48,010 nt of DNA from Streptococcus equinus (GTDB taxonomy: Bacteria > Bacillota > Bacilli > Lactobacillales > Streptococcaceae): the NCBI RefSeq assembly GCF_900101445.1, contig NZ_FNKE01000005.1, positions 1-48,010 on the forward strand. The letters are read 5' to 3'. Under the pieces are notes generated by a model. That model was not told the origin of the DNA and did no database searches. It was given only the letters and a program-made list of their open reading frames with translations. The stretch's first letter is position 1; the number at the start of each line of letters is the position of its first letter. A program made the position numbers and the translations under genes. Of this stretch, positions 1 through 8,903 are shown piece after piece.

Positions 1-3
1 TAT

Positions 4-93
4 GGAGGATTACCCAAGTCCGGCTGAAGGGAACGGTCTTGAAAACCGTCAGGCGTGTAAAAGCGTGCGTGGGTTCGAATCCCACATCCTCCT
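4..93 (+). tRNA. tRNA-Ser (anticodon TGA)
   Basis: A class II tRNA with a long variable arm. The acceptor arms GGAGGAT (4-10) and ATCCTCC (86-92) pair perfectly, the anticodon loop reads CTTGAAA and the T arm carries GGTTCGAATCC. The CCA is not encoded. It is the first of six tRNAs in a row, and the cluster probably continues upstream towards an rRNA operon outside the window. Confidence 0.95.
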
Positions 94-106
94 TTAATAT
101 TGTTAG

Positions 107-180
<74 letters not shown>

Positions 181-186
181 TAGTTT

Positions 187-259
187 GGCTCGGTAGCTCA
201 GTTGGTAGAGCAATGGATTGAAGCTCCATGTGTCGGCGGTTCGATTCCGTCTCGCGCCA
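187..259 (+). tRNA. tRNA-Phe (GAA)
   Basis: Cloverleaf with D arm GCTCAGTTGGTAGAGC, anticodon loop TTGAAGC and T loop TTCGATT. The acceptor arms GGCTCGG and TCGCGCC leave one T-C mismatch at the fourth pair. The mismatch is probably tolerated; I recall the same sequence from other streptococci but could not check it. Confidence 0.93.
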
Positions 260-275
260 TTAAATTTTAATAAAT

Positions 276-346
276 GCGGGTGTAGTTTAGTGGTAAAACT
301 ACAGCCTTCCAAGCTGTTGTCGCGAGTTCGATTCTCGTCACCCGCT
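276..346 (+). tRNA. tRNA-Gly (TCC)
   Basis: A compact 71-base cloverleaf. The acceptor stem is GCGGGTG/CACCCGC, the anticodon loop is CTTCCAA and the T loop is TTCGATT. CCA is not encoded. Confidence 0.94.
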
Positions 347-384
347 TTTTATTTTTTATTTATATTGGTTATTCCAAGTTTCAT

Positions 385-458
<74 letters not shown>

Positions 459-468
459 TACATGGAAT

Positions 469-556
469 GGAGAATTACTCAAGAGGCTGAAGAGGACGGT
501 TTGCTAAATCGTTAGGTCGGGTAACTGGCGCAAGGGTTCGAATCCCTTATTCTCCG
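469..556 (+). tRNA. tRNA-Ser (GCT)
   Basis: A class II tRNA with long variable arm. The acceptor stem GGAGAAT/ATTCTCC is perfect, the discriminator is G556 and the anticodon loop is TTGCTAA. It is the last tRNA before the cluster terminator. Confidence 0.94.
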
Positions 557-568
557 TGCTATTTTTCA

Positions 569-605
569 AGCGAGATTATCTTTTGATATCTCGTTTTATT
601 TTTAT
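569..605 (+). terminator. Terminator of the tRNA cluster
   Basis: The stem CGAGATTATC / GATATCTCG (one bulged T) has a TTTT loop and is followed by a T-rich run. It separates stable-RNA transcription from mreC. Confidence 0.75.
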
Positions 606-630
606 ATTCTAAGTTAGTTGGTGCACGATC

Positions 631-1458
631 TTGAAAAAATTAAGAATCTCTCGTCTCGTTTTCTTCGCTGTGTTGATTTTATTAGTTCTCTGTCTTTCTT
701 TGGCATTTCTATTTAAGAATGAGGGAATTGTTTCTGGTGTAACTTCTCCAGTTCGGAGTGTTGTTGCAAGAGTGGATTCTATTGTTTCCGCTCCCTTTAG
801 ATCTTTAGATTCTCTTAATGAGGATATTCACGATCTTTTTGATACTTATTCTGAGAACAAAAAGTTAAAGAAAAAGGTTGCAGAGCTTGAAAATCAGAGT
901 GAAGTGATTGATTCTTTAAAATCTGAAAATAATCAATTAAATAGTGCTATTAATGCATCATCATCTATTACTACTCAGTTTTCTGCTACAGGAAAAGTTA
1001 TTGTTAGAAGCCCAGTTTCTTGGTATGATTCTTTGACTGTTAAGTTAGGAAAAAATAATAATGTTGCTAAAAAGATGCTTGCTTTGTCAAATGGGGGACT
1101 TATTGGTGTAGTCACTGACGTTTCTTCAACTACTTCAAGTATTGCACTTTTAGCAAATGGTTCTGATTTTAGTATTCCTGTTAAAATTTCAACTGCTTCA
1201 GGTGATGTTTTTGGAATTTTAGAATCTTATGATTCAGATAAGAAATGTTTTGTTGTTTCGAATCTAAATTCTTCTACTGATATTAATGAAAATGATAGTG
1301 TTGTGACAAGTGGACTTGATGGTGATACTGTTGCAAATATTGCTGTTGGCTCAGTTTCAAGTGTGAAGAACAGTTCAGAGAATTTAGAACGTGTTGTTTA
1401 TGTAACACCTGCGGCAGATTTTTCTGATATCTCATATGTAACAATAGTTGGTGATTAA
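631..1458 (+). CDS. mreC: Rod shape-determining protein MreC
   Basis: This 275-residue membrane-anchored scaffold of the peripheral peptidoglycan synthesis machinery in streptococci works with MreD. One N-terminal membrane segment spans about residues 8-28. A coiled coil rich in Lys, Glu and Asn covers about 65-105, and the rest is the beta-rich MreC domain facing the wall. The start is TTG at 631, the only start codon that places the short charged N-terminus directly before the membrane segment. The Shine-Dalgarno is weak. The gene overlaps mreD by up to 11 bases, so the two are translationally coupled. No MreB is present here, as usual for ovoid cocci. Confidence 0.9.
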   Translation: MKKLRISRLVFFAVLILLVLCLSLAFLFKNEGIVSGVTSPVRSVVARVDSIVSAPFRSLDSLNEDIHDLFDTYSENKKLKKKVAELENQSEVIDSLKSENNQLNSAINASSSITTQFSATGKVIVRSPVSWYDSLTVKLGKNNNVAKKMLALSNGGLIGVVTDVSSTTSSIALLANGSDFSIPVKISTASGDVFGILESYDSDKKCFVVSNLNSSTDINENDSVVTSGLDGDTVANIAVGSVSSVKNSSENLERVVYVTPAADFSDISYVTIVGD

Positions 1459-1966
1459 AGTGGCTTTTTTTAAGAATAAATACTTTTTGCTTTTTTTACT
1501 TTTTCTCTTGATGTTGATTGATGGTCAGCTTTCTTACTTGATGAGTTCTATTTTCTCATATCATGTGACCATTAGTAGTCATCTTCTTTTATTGGCAATT
1601 ATTGATTTTTATCATGATAGGAATAAACATTTTGTCTTATTCAGTGCCTTGGTCTTAGGTGCTTTATATGATATCTATTACTTGAATCGAATTGGTTTAG
1701 TTGTTTTCCTATTACCAGTTTTAGTAATCTTTACTAATAAGATTACTAAGAGTATTTTTGCTAGTAATTTTCAAACATTAACCTTCTATATTATTGTTTT
1801 GTTTTTGTTTGAAATTGTTGGAGAATCAGCTGCTGTTTTATTGGGGATGACAACGTTATCAATGGCTAATTTTATAGCCTATAGTTTTGCGCCAACCCTT
1901 ATTTTTAACGTTTTGTTGTATTTGATATTCCAGAAATTGTTTAAAAAAGTATATTTTAACGCTTAG
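1448..1966 (+). CDS. mreD: Rod shape-determining protein MreD
   Basis: A very hydrophobic protein of about 170 residues with five or six membrane segments and almost no soluble loops, matching MreD in size and position after mreC. The start is uncertain: TTG 1448, GTG 1451 and GTG 1460 are all in frame and lie at or just beyond the mreC stop. The overlap implies coupled translation. MreD is the membrane partner of MreC in side-wall peptidoglycan synthesis. Confidence 0.85.
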   Translation: MVIKVAFFKNKYFLLFLLFLLMLIDGQLSYLMSSIFSYHVTISSHLLLLAIIDFYHDRNKHFVLFSALVLGALYDIYYLNRIGLVVFLLPVLVIFTNKITKSIFASNFQTLTFYIIVLFLFEIVGESAAVLLGMTTLSMANFIAYSFAPTLIFNVLLYLIFQKLFKKVYFNA

Positions 1967-1987
1967 ATTACCATAACAAAACATAAA

Positions 1988-2004
1988 TGTAACAATCACG
2001 TAAT
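1988..2004 (+). promoter_or_regulatory. Possible WalR (VicR) box before pcsB
   Basis: TGTAAC, five bases, CGTAAT: one mismatch to the WalR direct repeat TGTWAH-N5-TGTWAH. It lies 64 bases before the pcsB ATG. In pneumococcus pcsB is the key WalRK (VicRK) target, so the position fits. The assignment rests on one imperfect repeat. Confidence 0.45.
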
Positions 2005-2023
2005 ATTAATTGCGTGATTTTTT
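1994..2023 (+). terminator. mreCD terminator
   Basis: An 11-bp stem (1994-2004 with 2009-2019, one G-T pair) closes on an ATTA loop and runs into TTTTTT. It lies 27 bases after mreD and overlaps the possible WalR site of pcsB. Confidence 0.8.
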
Positions 2024-2067
2024 GGTAAAATAATAATGTCTTATCAAAAAGGAGTAGTTTAATTAAT

Positions 2068-3405
2068 ATGAAAAAAAGAATTTTATCAGCTGTTCTTGTC
2101 AGTGGTGTGACACTGGGAACAGCGGCCGTAACTGTAAATGCGGACGATTATGATACACAAATTGCTGCACAGGATGCTGTAATCAGCAACCTAACTTCAG
2201 AACAAGCTGCAGCTCAAAGTAAAGTTGATGCTATTCAAAGTCAAGTGTCTTCTCTTCAATCACAACAAGCTGATTTGGAAGCACAAAATGCTCAACTTGA
2301 AGCTGAATCTCAAAAATTAAGTGAAGAAATTCAAGCTCTTTCAAGCAAAATTGTTGCTCGTAACGAAACTTTGAAAAACCAAGCTCGTAACGCGCAAAAA
2401 AATGCTTCAGCTACAAGCTACATCAACACAATCTTGAACTCTAAATCAGTTTCTGATGCTATCAACCGTGTTCAAGCAATTCGTGAAGTAGTTGCTGCAA
2501 ACAAAAAAATGCTTGATGAACAAGAAGCTGATAAAGCTGCAATTGAACAAAAACAAGCTGAAAACCAAGAAGCTATCAATACAGTAGCTGCTAACAAAGC
2601 AACTATCGAACAAAACCAAGCTGCTTTGGCAACACAACAAGCTGAATTGCAAGCTGCTCAATTGGATCTTTCTGCTCAATTGGCAACTGCTGAAGATGAA
2701 CGTGCTAACCTTGTAGCTCAAAAAGCAGCTGCTGAACAAGCCGCTGCTGAAGCTGCTGCAGCACAAGCTGCTGCCGAAGCACAAGCACAAGCTGAAGCAC
2801 AAGCACAAGCTGAATCTGTAGCACAAGCACAAGCTGCTGTTCAAAACGGTACAGCTACAACTGATACAACTACAGATACTTCAGCTCAAGATTCGTCAGC
2901 TGCAGCACCAGCACAACAAGCTTCAACTCCAGCTCAAGCAGCACCAGCACAACAAGCTGCAACACCAGCTCAAAGTGCTCCAGCACAAACTGCTGCTAAA
3001 CCAGCTGCTTCAACTTCATCATCAGCTGCTAAACCATCTTCAGTAACACCAACTACTAACACAGCAGGTAACACTTACCCAGTAGGTCAATGTACTTGGG
3101 GTGTTAAATCACTTGCTTCATGGGTTGGTAACTACTGGGGTAATGCTAACCAATGGATTGCTAGCGCACAAGCTGCTGGTCACTCTGTAGGTACTACACC
3201 ACAAGCTGGTGCAGTAGCTGTATGGCCATACGATGGTGGTGGTTATGGACACGTTGCATACGTAACAGCTGTTCAAAGCTCAACTAACATCCAAGTTATG
3301 GAAGCTAACTACGCTGGTAACTCATCAATCGGTAACTACCGTGGATGGTTCAACCCAACTTCATCAACTTGGGGTGGCGGAACTGTCTACTACATCTACC
3401 AATAA
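2068..3405 (+). CDS. pcsB: Secreted CHAP-domain cell-wall hydrolase PcsB
   Basis: This secreted 445-residue peptidoglycan hydrolase is needed for daughter-cell separation and is recruited by FtsEX in relatives. A signal peptide ends near AlaAsp at residue 26-27. Residues about 30-220 are a Gln/Ala/Glu-rich coiled coil. A low-complexity Ala/Gln/Pro/Thr linker follows (about 220-335). The CHAP domain fills the C-terminus, with catalytic Cys in GQCTWG, His in YGHVAYV and the polar residue in MEANYAG. The linker makes it longer than the pneumococcal protein (about 390). The start is ATG 2068 after AAAGGAG. A WalR-like box lies upstream and a strong terminator follows. Confident by family and position. 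Confidence 0.95.
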   Translation: MKKRILSAVLVSGVTLGTAAVTVNADDYDTQIAAQDAVISNLTSEQAAAQSKVDAIQSQVSSLQSQQADLEAQNAQLEAESQKLSEEIQALSSKIVARNETLKNQARNAQKNASATSYINTILNSKSVSDAINRVQAIREVVAANKKMLDEQEADKAAIEQKQAENQEAINTVAANKATIEQNQAALATQQAELQAAQLDLSAQLATAEDERANLVAQKAAAEQAAAEAAAAQAAAEAQAQAEAQAQAESVAQAQAAVQNGTATTDTTTDTSAQDSSAAAPAQQASTPAQAAPAQQAATPAQSAPAQTAAKPAASTSSSAAKPSSVTPTTNTAGNTYPVGQCTWGVKSLASWVGNYWGNANQWIASAQAAGHSVGTTPQAGAVAVWPYDGGGYGHVAYVTAVQSSTNIQVMEANYAGNSSIGNYRGWFNPTSSTWGGGTVYYIYQ

Positions 3406-3414
3406 TAAAACTGT

Positions 3415-3442
3415 GAGAAGGATTATGTCCTTCTCTTTTTTT
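3415..3442 (+). terminator. pcsB terminator
   Basis: A perfect 8-bp stem GAGAAGGA/TCCTTCTC is followed by seven T. Confidence 0.9.
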
Positions 3443-3489
3443 GTGTCCCTCTATTTTGCCTGTATTTAGCGGATTTAACGCATTTGTCA

Positions 3490-3518
3490 TTGAAAAAATG
3501 CTAAAAAAACGTTAAAAT
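3490..3518 (+). promoter_or_regulatory. prs promoter
   Basis: TTGAAA (3490-3495), 17-base spacer, TAAAAT (3513-3518), 30 bases before the prs ATG. A good vegetative sigma-A promoter. Confidence 0.75.
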
Positions 3519-3547
3519 GGTAAAGGATAAAAACTTTGGAGGAAATC

Positions 3548-4519
3548 ATGTCTTATTCTGATTTAAAATTGTTTGCCTTATCGTCAAACAAAGAATTAGC
3601 AGAAAAAGTAGCTTCGGCTATGGGAATTCAACTCGGAAAATCAACTGTTCGTCAATTTTCTGATGGTGAAATCCAAGTCAACATTGAAGAATCAATTCGC
3701 GGCGACCATGTCTTTATTTTACAGTCAACTAGCTCACCAGTTAACGATAACTTGATGGAAATCTTGATTATGGTTGATGCTCTTAAACGCGCTAGTGCTG
3801 AAAAAATTAGTGTGGTTATTCCTTACTACGGTTATGCACGTCAAGACCGTAAAGCTCGTTCACGTGAACCGATTACTTCTAAATTAGTCGCAAATATGCT
3901 TGAAGTAGCTGGAGTTGATCGTCTTTTGACTGTTGACTTGCACGCTGCACAAATTCAAGGCTTCTTTGATATTCCAGTTGATCATTTGATGGGTGCACCA
4001 TTGATCGCTGATTACTTTGACCGTCACGGATTGGTTGGAGACGATGTTGTTGTCGTTAGTCCTGACCACGGTGGTGTGACTCGTGCACGTAAATTGGCAC
4101 AATTCCTCCAAACACCGATTGCTATCATTGATAAACGTCGTAGTGTTACAAAAATGAATACCAGTGAAGTTATGAACATCATTGGTAACGTTAAAGGTAA
4201 AAAATGTATCTTGATTGATGATATGATCGATACAGCAGGTACTATTTGTCACGCAGCAGATGCTCTTGCAGAAGCTGGTGCAACTGCGGTTTATGCATCA
4301 TGTACTCACCCAGTTCTTTCTGGACCTGCTCTTGAAAACATCGAAAAATCAGCAATCGAAAAATTGGTTGTTTTGGATACTATCTATCTTCCAGAAGAAC
4401 GTTTGATTGACAAGATTGAACAAATTTCAATCGCTGAATTAATTGCTGAAGCAATTACTCGTATTCACGAAAAACGTCCTTTGTCACCATTGTTTGAAAT
4501 GGGAACAGCTAATAAATAA
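3548..4519 (+). CDS. prs: Ribose-phosphate pyrophosphokinase (PRPP synthase)
   Basis: Makes phosphoribosyl pyrophosphate from ribose 5-phosphate and ATP, the precursor of purines, pyrimidines, NAD, His and Trp. At 323 residues it has normal class I length. The catalytic flexible loop [15 protein letters not shown] and the PRPP-binding loop [12 protein letters not shown] are both intact, with CTHPVLSG near the end. ATG 3548 is the start because GGAGGAA sits just before it; the frame is open back to 3536 but that extension covers the ribosome-binding site. The gene is monocistronic, between its own promoter and terminator, a short distance from the pur genes it feeds. Confidence 0.96.
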   Translation: MSYSDLKLFALSSNKELAEKVASAMGIQLGKSTVRQFSDGEIQVNIEESIRGDHVFILQSTSSPVNDNLMEILIMVDALKRASAEKISVVIPYYGYARQDRKARSREPITSKLVANMLEVAGVDRLLTVDLHAAQIQGFFDIPVDHLMGAPLIADYFDRHGLVGDDVVVVSPDHGGVTRARKLAQFLQTPIAIIDKRRSVTKMNTSEVMNIIGNVKGKKCILIDDMIDTAGTICHAADALAEAGATAVYASCTHPVLSGPALENIEKSAIEKLVVLDTIYLPEERLIDKIEQISIAELIAEAITRIHEKRPLSPLFEMGTANK

Positions 4520-4540
4520 GATTTGGCTTTAAGTCAGAAG

Positions 4541-4572
4541 AAATCGTTGGTGTTATTCCAGCGATTTTTTTA
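4541..4572 (+). terminator. prs terminator
   Basis: A 9-bp stem AATCGTTGG / CCAGCGATT with loop TGTTATT, then seven T. Confidence 0.88.
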
Positions 4573-4588
4573 GTTTTAGATATTAACA

Positions 4589-4635
4589 TGTGGATAAGTC
4601 GTTTTTAGACATCGTACGGTTATTGCTGTGGATAA
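4589..4635 (+). promoter_or_regulatory. Two perfect DnaA boxes between prs and araT
   Basis: TGTGGATAA occurs at 4589-4597 and again at 4627-4635. Both are exact reverse complements of the DnaA consensus TTATCCACA, in the same orientation and 38 bases apart. They lie just upstream of the araT -10 boxes. Confidence 0.7.
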
Positions 4636-4649
4636 CTTGAAAAAGGGTG

Positions 4650-4675
4650 TATAATTATCAAATTTTATGTATAAT
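4650..4675 (+). promoter_or_regulatory. Two candidate -10 boxes of araT-recO
   Basis: TATAAT occurs twice, at 4650-4655 and 4670-4675. Neither has a convincing -35 box at 16-18 bases, which leaves room for activator or DnaA influence. Confidence 0.5.
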
Positions 4676-4704
4676 AGATGTAATTAGATTTTTGAGGTGA
4701 TGCT

Positions 4705-5880
4705 ATGAGTTTAACTGATCGTTTTAATAAAAATTTAAATAAGATTGAAGTGTCGTTGATTCGTCAATTTGACCAATCTATTTCTGACGTGCCAGGCATT
4801 ATGAAATTGACTCTTGGAGAGCCTGATTTTACAACACCTGATCATGTTAAAGAGGCAGCAAAAGCTGCGATTGATGCCAATCAGTCTCACTATACTGGGA
4901 TGGCAGGTTTACCTGCTCTTCGTCAAGCAGCTGCAGATTTTTTGAAATCTAAATATCATTTGTCTTATAATCCTGACAATGAAATTTTGGTTACAATTGG
5001 AGCAACGGAAGCTTTGTCAGCAACTTTAACGGCTATTTTGGAACCTGGTGATACAGTTCTTTTGCCTGCGCCAGCTTATCCTGGTTATGAACCTATTGTT
5101 AATCTTGTAGGAGCTGAAATTGTTGAAATTGATACAACAGCTAATGATTTTGTTTTAACACCAGAAATGCTTGAAAAAGCTATTTTGGAACAAGGCGATA
5201 AGCTAAAAGCTGTTTTGCTTAATTACCCAACTAACCCAACTGGTGTGACTTATTCACGTGAACAAATTAAAGCTTTGGCGGATGTGCTTAAGAAATATGA
5301 TGTTTTTGTGGTTTCAGATGAAGTTTATTCTGAATTAACTTATAGTGATGAACCTCATGTATCAATTGCAGAATATCTTCCAGAACAAACCATTTTAATT
5401 AATGGTCTTTCTAAATCTCATGCTATGACAGGTTGGCGAATTGGTATGATTTTTGCGCCAGCTAATTTTACAGCGCAGTTGATTAAGAGTCACCAATACT
5501 TGGTTACAGCTGCTGCAACAATGGCGCAGTTTGCTGCGATTGAAGCTCTTTCAGCTGGTAAGGATGATGCTCTTCCTATGAAGGCAGAGTATATGAAACG
5601 TCGTGATTACATCATTGATAAAATGTCTGCGCTTGGCTTTAAGATTATCAAACCAGATGGTGCCTTTTACATTTTTGCTAAGATTCCAGCTGGCTATGAA
5701 CAAGATTCATTTAAATTCTGTCAAGATTTTGCGCGTGAAAAAGCTGTTGCTTTCATTCCTGGTGTAGCTTTTGGTAAATATGGTGAAGGCTATCTTCGTT
5801 TGTCATATGCGGCAAGTATGGAAACAATAACAACAGCCATGGATCGTTTGAAAGAATTTATGGAAGAGCATGCAAAATAA
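4705..5880 (+). CDS. araT: Aromatic amino acid aminotransferase
   Basis: A PLP-dependent class I/II aminotransferase of 391 residues that moves the amino group between 2-oxoglutarate and Tyr, Phe or related amino acids. Lys237 in [15 protein letters not shown] is the Schiff-base lysine. [19 protein letters not shown] and the C-terminal YLRLSYA give the other fold-type I landmarks. The start ATG 4705 follows TGAGGTGA. The last 11 bases overlap recO, so the pair is translationally coupled. The aromatic preference is taken from the lactococcal and streptococcal AraT family and is not visible in the sequence itself. Confidence 0.88.
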   Translation: MSLTDRFNKNLNKIEVSLIRQFDQSISDVPGIMKLTLGEPDFTTPDHVKEAAKAAIDANQSHYTGMAGLPALRQAAADFLKSKYHLSYNPDNEILVTIGATEALSATLTAILEPGDTVLLPAPAYPGYEPIVNLVGAEIVEIDTTANDFVLTPEMLEKAILEQGDKLKAVLLNYPTNPTGVTYSREQIKALADVLKKYDVFVVSDEVYSELTYSDEPHVSIAEYLPEQTILINGLSKSHAMTGWRIGMIFAPANFTAQLIKSHQYLVTAAATMAQFAAIEALSAGKDDALPMKAEYMKRRDYIIDKMSALGFKIIKPDGAFYIFAKIPAGYEQDSFKFCQDFAREKAVAFIPGVAFGKYGEGYLRLSYAASMETITTAMDRLKEFMEEHAK

Positions 5881-6625
5881 GGAAACTTACGGTCTTGTCC
5901 TTTATAATCGTAATTATCGTGAGGATGATAAGTTAGTTAAGATTTTTACTGAAACCAATGGGAAACACATGTTTTTTGTGAAACATGCTAGTAAATCTCG
6001 CTTTAATTCGGCGATTCAACCGTTAACGGTAGCTAAATTTATTTTAAAAATCAATGAGACTGGTTTATCTTTTATTGAAGATTATAAGGAAGTTGATTCT
6101 TTCAAGGAGATTAATGCGGATTTATTTAAGCTATCTTATGCGTCTTATGTGACGGCTTTAGCAGATGCTGCTGTGCCAGATGGTGTGGCAGATCCGCAGT
6201 TATTTGCCTTTTTAAAGAAGACTCTTTTGTTGATGGAAGAGGGGCTTGATTATGAAATTTTGACTAATATTTTTGAGATTCAGATTTTAGAACGTTTTGG
6301 TGTTAGTCTTAATTTTCATGAGTGTGCTTTTTGTCATCGTGTAGGGCTTCCTTTTGATTTTTCACATAAGTATTCTGGTTTGCTTTGTCCTGAACATTAT
6401 GTGAAAGATGATCATCGCAGTCATTTGGATCCGAATGTTCTTTATTTGGTGGATCGTTTTCAAGCAATTCAATTTGATGATTTGAAGACAATTTCTGTTA
6501 AGCCAGAGATGAAGCGAAAATTACGTTTGTTCATTGATGATGTTTATGATAATTATGTTGGTCTTCGTTTGAAGAGTAAGAAATTCATCGATGATTTAGG
6601 AACTTGGGGAAATATTATGAAATAA
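5870..6625 (+). CDS. recO: DNA repair protein RecO
   Basis: RecO (251 residues) loads RecA on SSB-coated single strands in the RecFOR pathway. An N-terminal OB fold covers about residues 1-80 ([21 protein letters not shown]). A zinc site is formed by Cys152, Cys155 and Cys173 plus a nearby residue in CPEHY. The start ATG 5870 lies inside the end of araT, and its ribosome-binding site (GGAAGAG) is within araT codons. Confidence 0.93.
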   Translation: MQNKETYGLVLYNRNYREDDKLVKIFTETNGKHMFFVKHASKSRFNSAIQPLTVAKFILKINETGLSFIEDYKEVDSFKEINADLFKLSYASYVTALADAAVPDGVADPQLFAFLKKTLLLMEEGLDYEILTNIFEIQILERFGVSLNFHECAFCHRVGLPFDFSHKYSGLLCPEHYVKDDHRSHLDPNVLYLVDRFQAIQFDDLKTISVKPEMKRKLRLFIDDVYDNYVGLRLKSKKFIDDLGTWGNIMK

Positions 6626-6676
6626 AGTCACTTGATAGGTAGAATTTTCATCCTGCTTATCAGGTGGCTTTTTTTC
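6626..6676 (+). terminator. araT-recO terminator
   Basis: A 12-bp stem (6626-6637 with 6658-6669, with some G-T pairs) is followed by seven T. It begins three bases into the 3' flank of recO. Confidence 0.85.
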
Positions 6677-6702
6677 TGAAAGCATGCGAGGATTTTCAAA
6701 AA

Positions 6703-6731
6703 ATGAAAAAAATCGCGAATCATGCTATAAT
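6703..6731 (+). promoter_or_regulatory. plsX promoter
   Basis: An extended -10 TGCTATAAT (hexamer 6726-6731) has ATGAAA 17 bases upstream. No FabT-like palindrome was recognised around it. Confidence 0.7.
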
Positions 6732-6761
6732 AAGGCGATAATGTTTTGTGAGGAAATTCAT

Positions 6762-7757
6762 ATGAAGAAAATTGCTATTGATGCTATGGGCGGAGATAAT
6801 GCTCCTAAGGCTATTGTTGAAGGAGTTAATCGTGCCTTGGCTGAATTCTCAGATATTGAGATTCAACTTTATGGAGATGAAGCAAAAATTAAGGAATATT
6901 TGGCAGCAACAGAGCGTGTGTCAATTATTCATACAGATGAAAAAATCAATTCGGACGATGAACCAGCAAAAGCGATTCGTCGTAAAAAGAAAGCTAGTAT
7001 GGTACTTGGTGCTCAAGCGGTTAAGGAAGGAACAGCAGATGCTGTGATTTCTGCAGGTAATACAGGTGCTCTTTTGGCAGCAGGACTTTTTGTTGTCGGA
7101 CGTATTAAAGGAATTGATCGTCCAGGTTTGATGTCTACTTTACCAACTCTTGATGGTAAAGGTTATGATATGTTGGACCTTGGTGCAAATGCTGAAAATA
7201 CCCCTAAACACTTGCACCAATATGCTATTTTAGGGTCATTTTATGCTAAAAATGTTCGTGGTATTGATAAACCACGTGTGGGTCTGCTAAATAACGGAAC
7301 AGAATCTACTAAAGGTGATCCACTTCATAAAGAAACTTACGCTCTTTTGGCAGAAGACACTAGTCTAAACTTTGTTGGAAATGTCGAAGCGCGTGATTTG
7401 ATGAATGGTGTTGCTGATGTTGTGGTATCAGATGGTTTCACAGGAAATGCTGTTCTTAAAACGATGGAAGGAACTGCTCTTAACATTATGGAAAGCTTGA
7501 AATCTTCTATTAAATCCGGTGGATGGAAAGCTAAATTAGGAGCCCTTCTATTGAAAGATAGCTTGTATAGTCTAAAAGATACCATGGATTACTCAAGTGC
7601 AGGTGGTGCGGTTCTTTTTGGGCTTAAAGCACCTGTTGTCAAATGTCATGGGTCAAGTGATGCGCAAGCTGTTTACTATACTATTAGACAAGCTCGTAAG
7701 ATGCTAGATACAAATGTTGTTGGTCAATTGGTTGAAGCATTCACGCCAAAAGACTAA
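6762..7757 (+). CDS. plsX: Phosphate acyltransferase PlsX
   Basis: Converts acyl-ACP to acyl-phosphate, the acyl donor for PlsY in phosphatidic acid synthesis, as a peripheral membrane enzyme. At 331 residues it has family length. It opens with the typical [14 protein letters not shown], and [18 protein letters not shown] and [12 protein letters not shown] follow. ATG 6762 is chosen because of AGGAAA before it; the open frame extends 26 codons upstream through the promoter, which cannot be coding. The acyl carrier protein gene follows within 20 bases. Confidence 0.95.
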   Translation: MKKIAIDAMGGDNAPKAIVEGVNRALAEFSDIEIQLYGDEAKIKEYLAATERVSIIHTDEKINSDDEPAKAIRRKKKASMVLGAQAVKEGTADAVISAGNTGALLAAGLFVVGRIKGIDRPGLMSTLPTLDGKGYDMLDLGANAENTPKHLHQYAILGSFYAKNVRGIDKPRVGLLNNGTESTKGDPLHKETYALLAEDTSLNFVGNVEARDLMNGVADVVVSDGFTGNAVLKTMEGTALNIMESLKSSIKSGGWKAKLGALLLKDSLYSLKDTMDYSSAGGAVLFGLKAPVVKCHGSSDAQAVYYTIRQARKMLDTNVVGQLVEAFTPKD

Positions 7758-7774
7758 TGAAAAGGGAGGATGAA

Positions 7775-8017
7775 ATGACAAAAGAGGCTATTTTTGAAAG
7801 GATTAGTTTCATCATTAAGGAGCAAATGAATAAACCGGATATGGAGATTACGCAAACAACGAGTCTTCATGATGATTTGGGAGTTGATTCAATTGCCTTG
7901 ATGGAATTTATCATCAACTTGGAAGATGAGTTTCATTTGGAAATCCCTGACGAAGATGTTGAAGACATGAAATGTATGGGAGAAATGATGGAATATCTCT
8001 ATAATAGAGTAAATTAA
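7775..8017 (+). CDS. Acyl carrier protein
   Basis: An 80-residue acidic four-helix acyl carrier protein. Ser39 in DDLGVDSIALMEF is the 4'-phosphopantetheine attachment site. ATG 7775 is chosen over the in-frame ATG 7757 because GGGAGG lies between them and 7757 overlaps the plsX stop. In streptococci this plsX-linked copy is separate from the acpP of the fab cluster, so it may serve PlsX or phospholipid synthesis rather than elongation; that is inference. Confidence 0.9.
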   Translation: MTKEAIFERISFIIKEQMNKPDMEITQTTSLHDDLGVDSIALMEFIINLEDEFHLEIPDEDVEDMKCMGEMMEYLYNRVN

Positions 8018-8019
8018 GC

Positions 8020-8049
8020 AAAAACGTTCGCTAAAAGCGGACGTTTTTA
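8020..8049 (+). terminator. plsX-acp terminator
   Basis: The stem AAAACGTTCGCT / AGCGGACGTTTT with a short A-rich loop is followed by a T run. It ends the phospholipid operon before purC. Confidence 0.85.
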
Positions 8050-8079
8050 TTTTTATTTTATTAAAAAGTCTGTTAAATA

Positions 8080-8108
8080 TTGAAATTGGTTAGAGCATGT
8101 GTTAAAAT
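8080..8108 (+). promoter_or_regulatory. purC promoter (main purine operon)
   Basis: TTGAAA (8080-8085), 17-base spacer, extended -10 TGTTAAAAT (hexamer 8103-8108). The only PurBox-like core nearby is GGCGAAC at 8129-8135, which also overlaps the ribosome-binding site and matches the PurBox poorly. Confidence 0.75.
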
Positions 8109-8141
8109 TTAGTAGAATAAAAGCGAAAGGCGAACAAAAAC

Positions 8142-8852
8142 ATGTCACGACAACTAATTTATACGGGAAAAGCTAAAGATATCTACACAACATCAGAAGA
8201 TGAGAACTTGATTATTTCAGTCTACAAAGACCAAGCAACAATGCTTAATGGTGCTCGTAAAGAGACTATTAAAGGTAAAGGCGTTCTTAATAATCAAATC
8301 TCATCTTTAATTTTTACTAAATTGAATGAAGCAGGTGTGGCAACTCACTTTGTTAAACAATTGTCAGAAACCGAACAATTGAACAAAAAAGTTGATATTG
8401 TTCCTCTTGAAGTTGTTTTGCGTAATGTTACAGCAGGTTCATTCTCAAAACGCTTTGGTGTTGAAGAAGGTATCAAATTGGACACACCAATTGTTGAGTT
8501 TTATTACAAAAATGATGAATTGGATGACCCATTCATTAATGATGAACACGTGAAATTCCTTGGTATTGCAAGCGATGAAGATATTGCTTACATCAAAGCT
8601 GAAACACGTCGTATTAATGAACTTTTGAAAGATTGGTTCAAACAAATCGGACTTACTTTGATTGATTTCAAATTGGAATTTGGTAAAGATAAAGACGGTG
8701 AAATCATTCTTGCTGATGAATTTTCACCTGATAACTGCCGTCTTTGGGATGCTGAAGGTCACCACATGGACAAAGATGTCTTCCGTCGTGATCTTGGTAG
8801 CTTAACAGATGTTTATGAAGTTGTTCTTGAAAAACTAAAAGGACTTAAATAA
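8142..8852 (+). CDS. purC: SAICAR synthetase
   Basis: Ligates aspartate to CAIR with ATP to give SAICAR. It is listed first in the operon by position, not by pathway step. The 236 residues match the short bacterial PurC. Visible motifs are YTGKAKDIY at the N-terminus, [24 protein letters not shown] and the metal- and substrate-binding [12 protein letters not shown]. The start ATG follows AAAGG. The next gene, purL, begins 51 bases later with no terminator between. Confidence 0.96.
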   Translation: MSRQLIYTGKAKDIYTTSEDENLIISVYKDQATMLNGARKETIKGKGVLNNQISSLIFTKLNEAGVATHFVKQLSETEQLNKKVDIVPLEVVLRNVTAGSFSKRFGVEEGIKLDTPIVEFYYKNDELDDPFINDEHVKFLGIASDEDIAYIKAETRRINELLKDWFKQIGLTLIDFKLEFGKDKDGEIILADEFSPDNCRLWDAEGHHMDKDVFRRDLGSLTDVYEVVLEKLKGLK

Positions 8853-8903
8853 TCCGCAACACTTGCTAAGTAGGTAAAAGAAGAATTCTAAAAAGGGTAA
8901 AAA

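Noticed and set aside
2446..2844. Cys/Ser/Leu-rich minus-strand ORF of 132 residues
   Set aside because: It is the antisense of the repetitive Gln/Ala/Glu coding of pcsB; the composition is a mirror of that repeat.
8126..8138. PurBox before purC
   Set aside because: AAAGGCGAACAAA matches only 10 of 13 positions and lies in the ribosome-binding site. The core CCGAAC is absent, so it is not listed as an operator.
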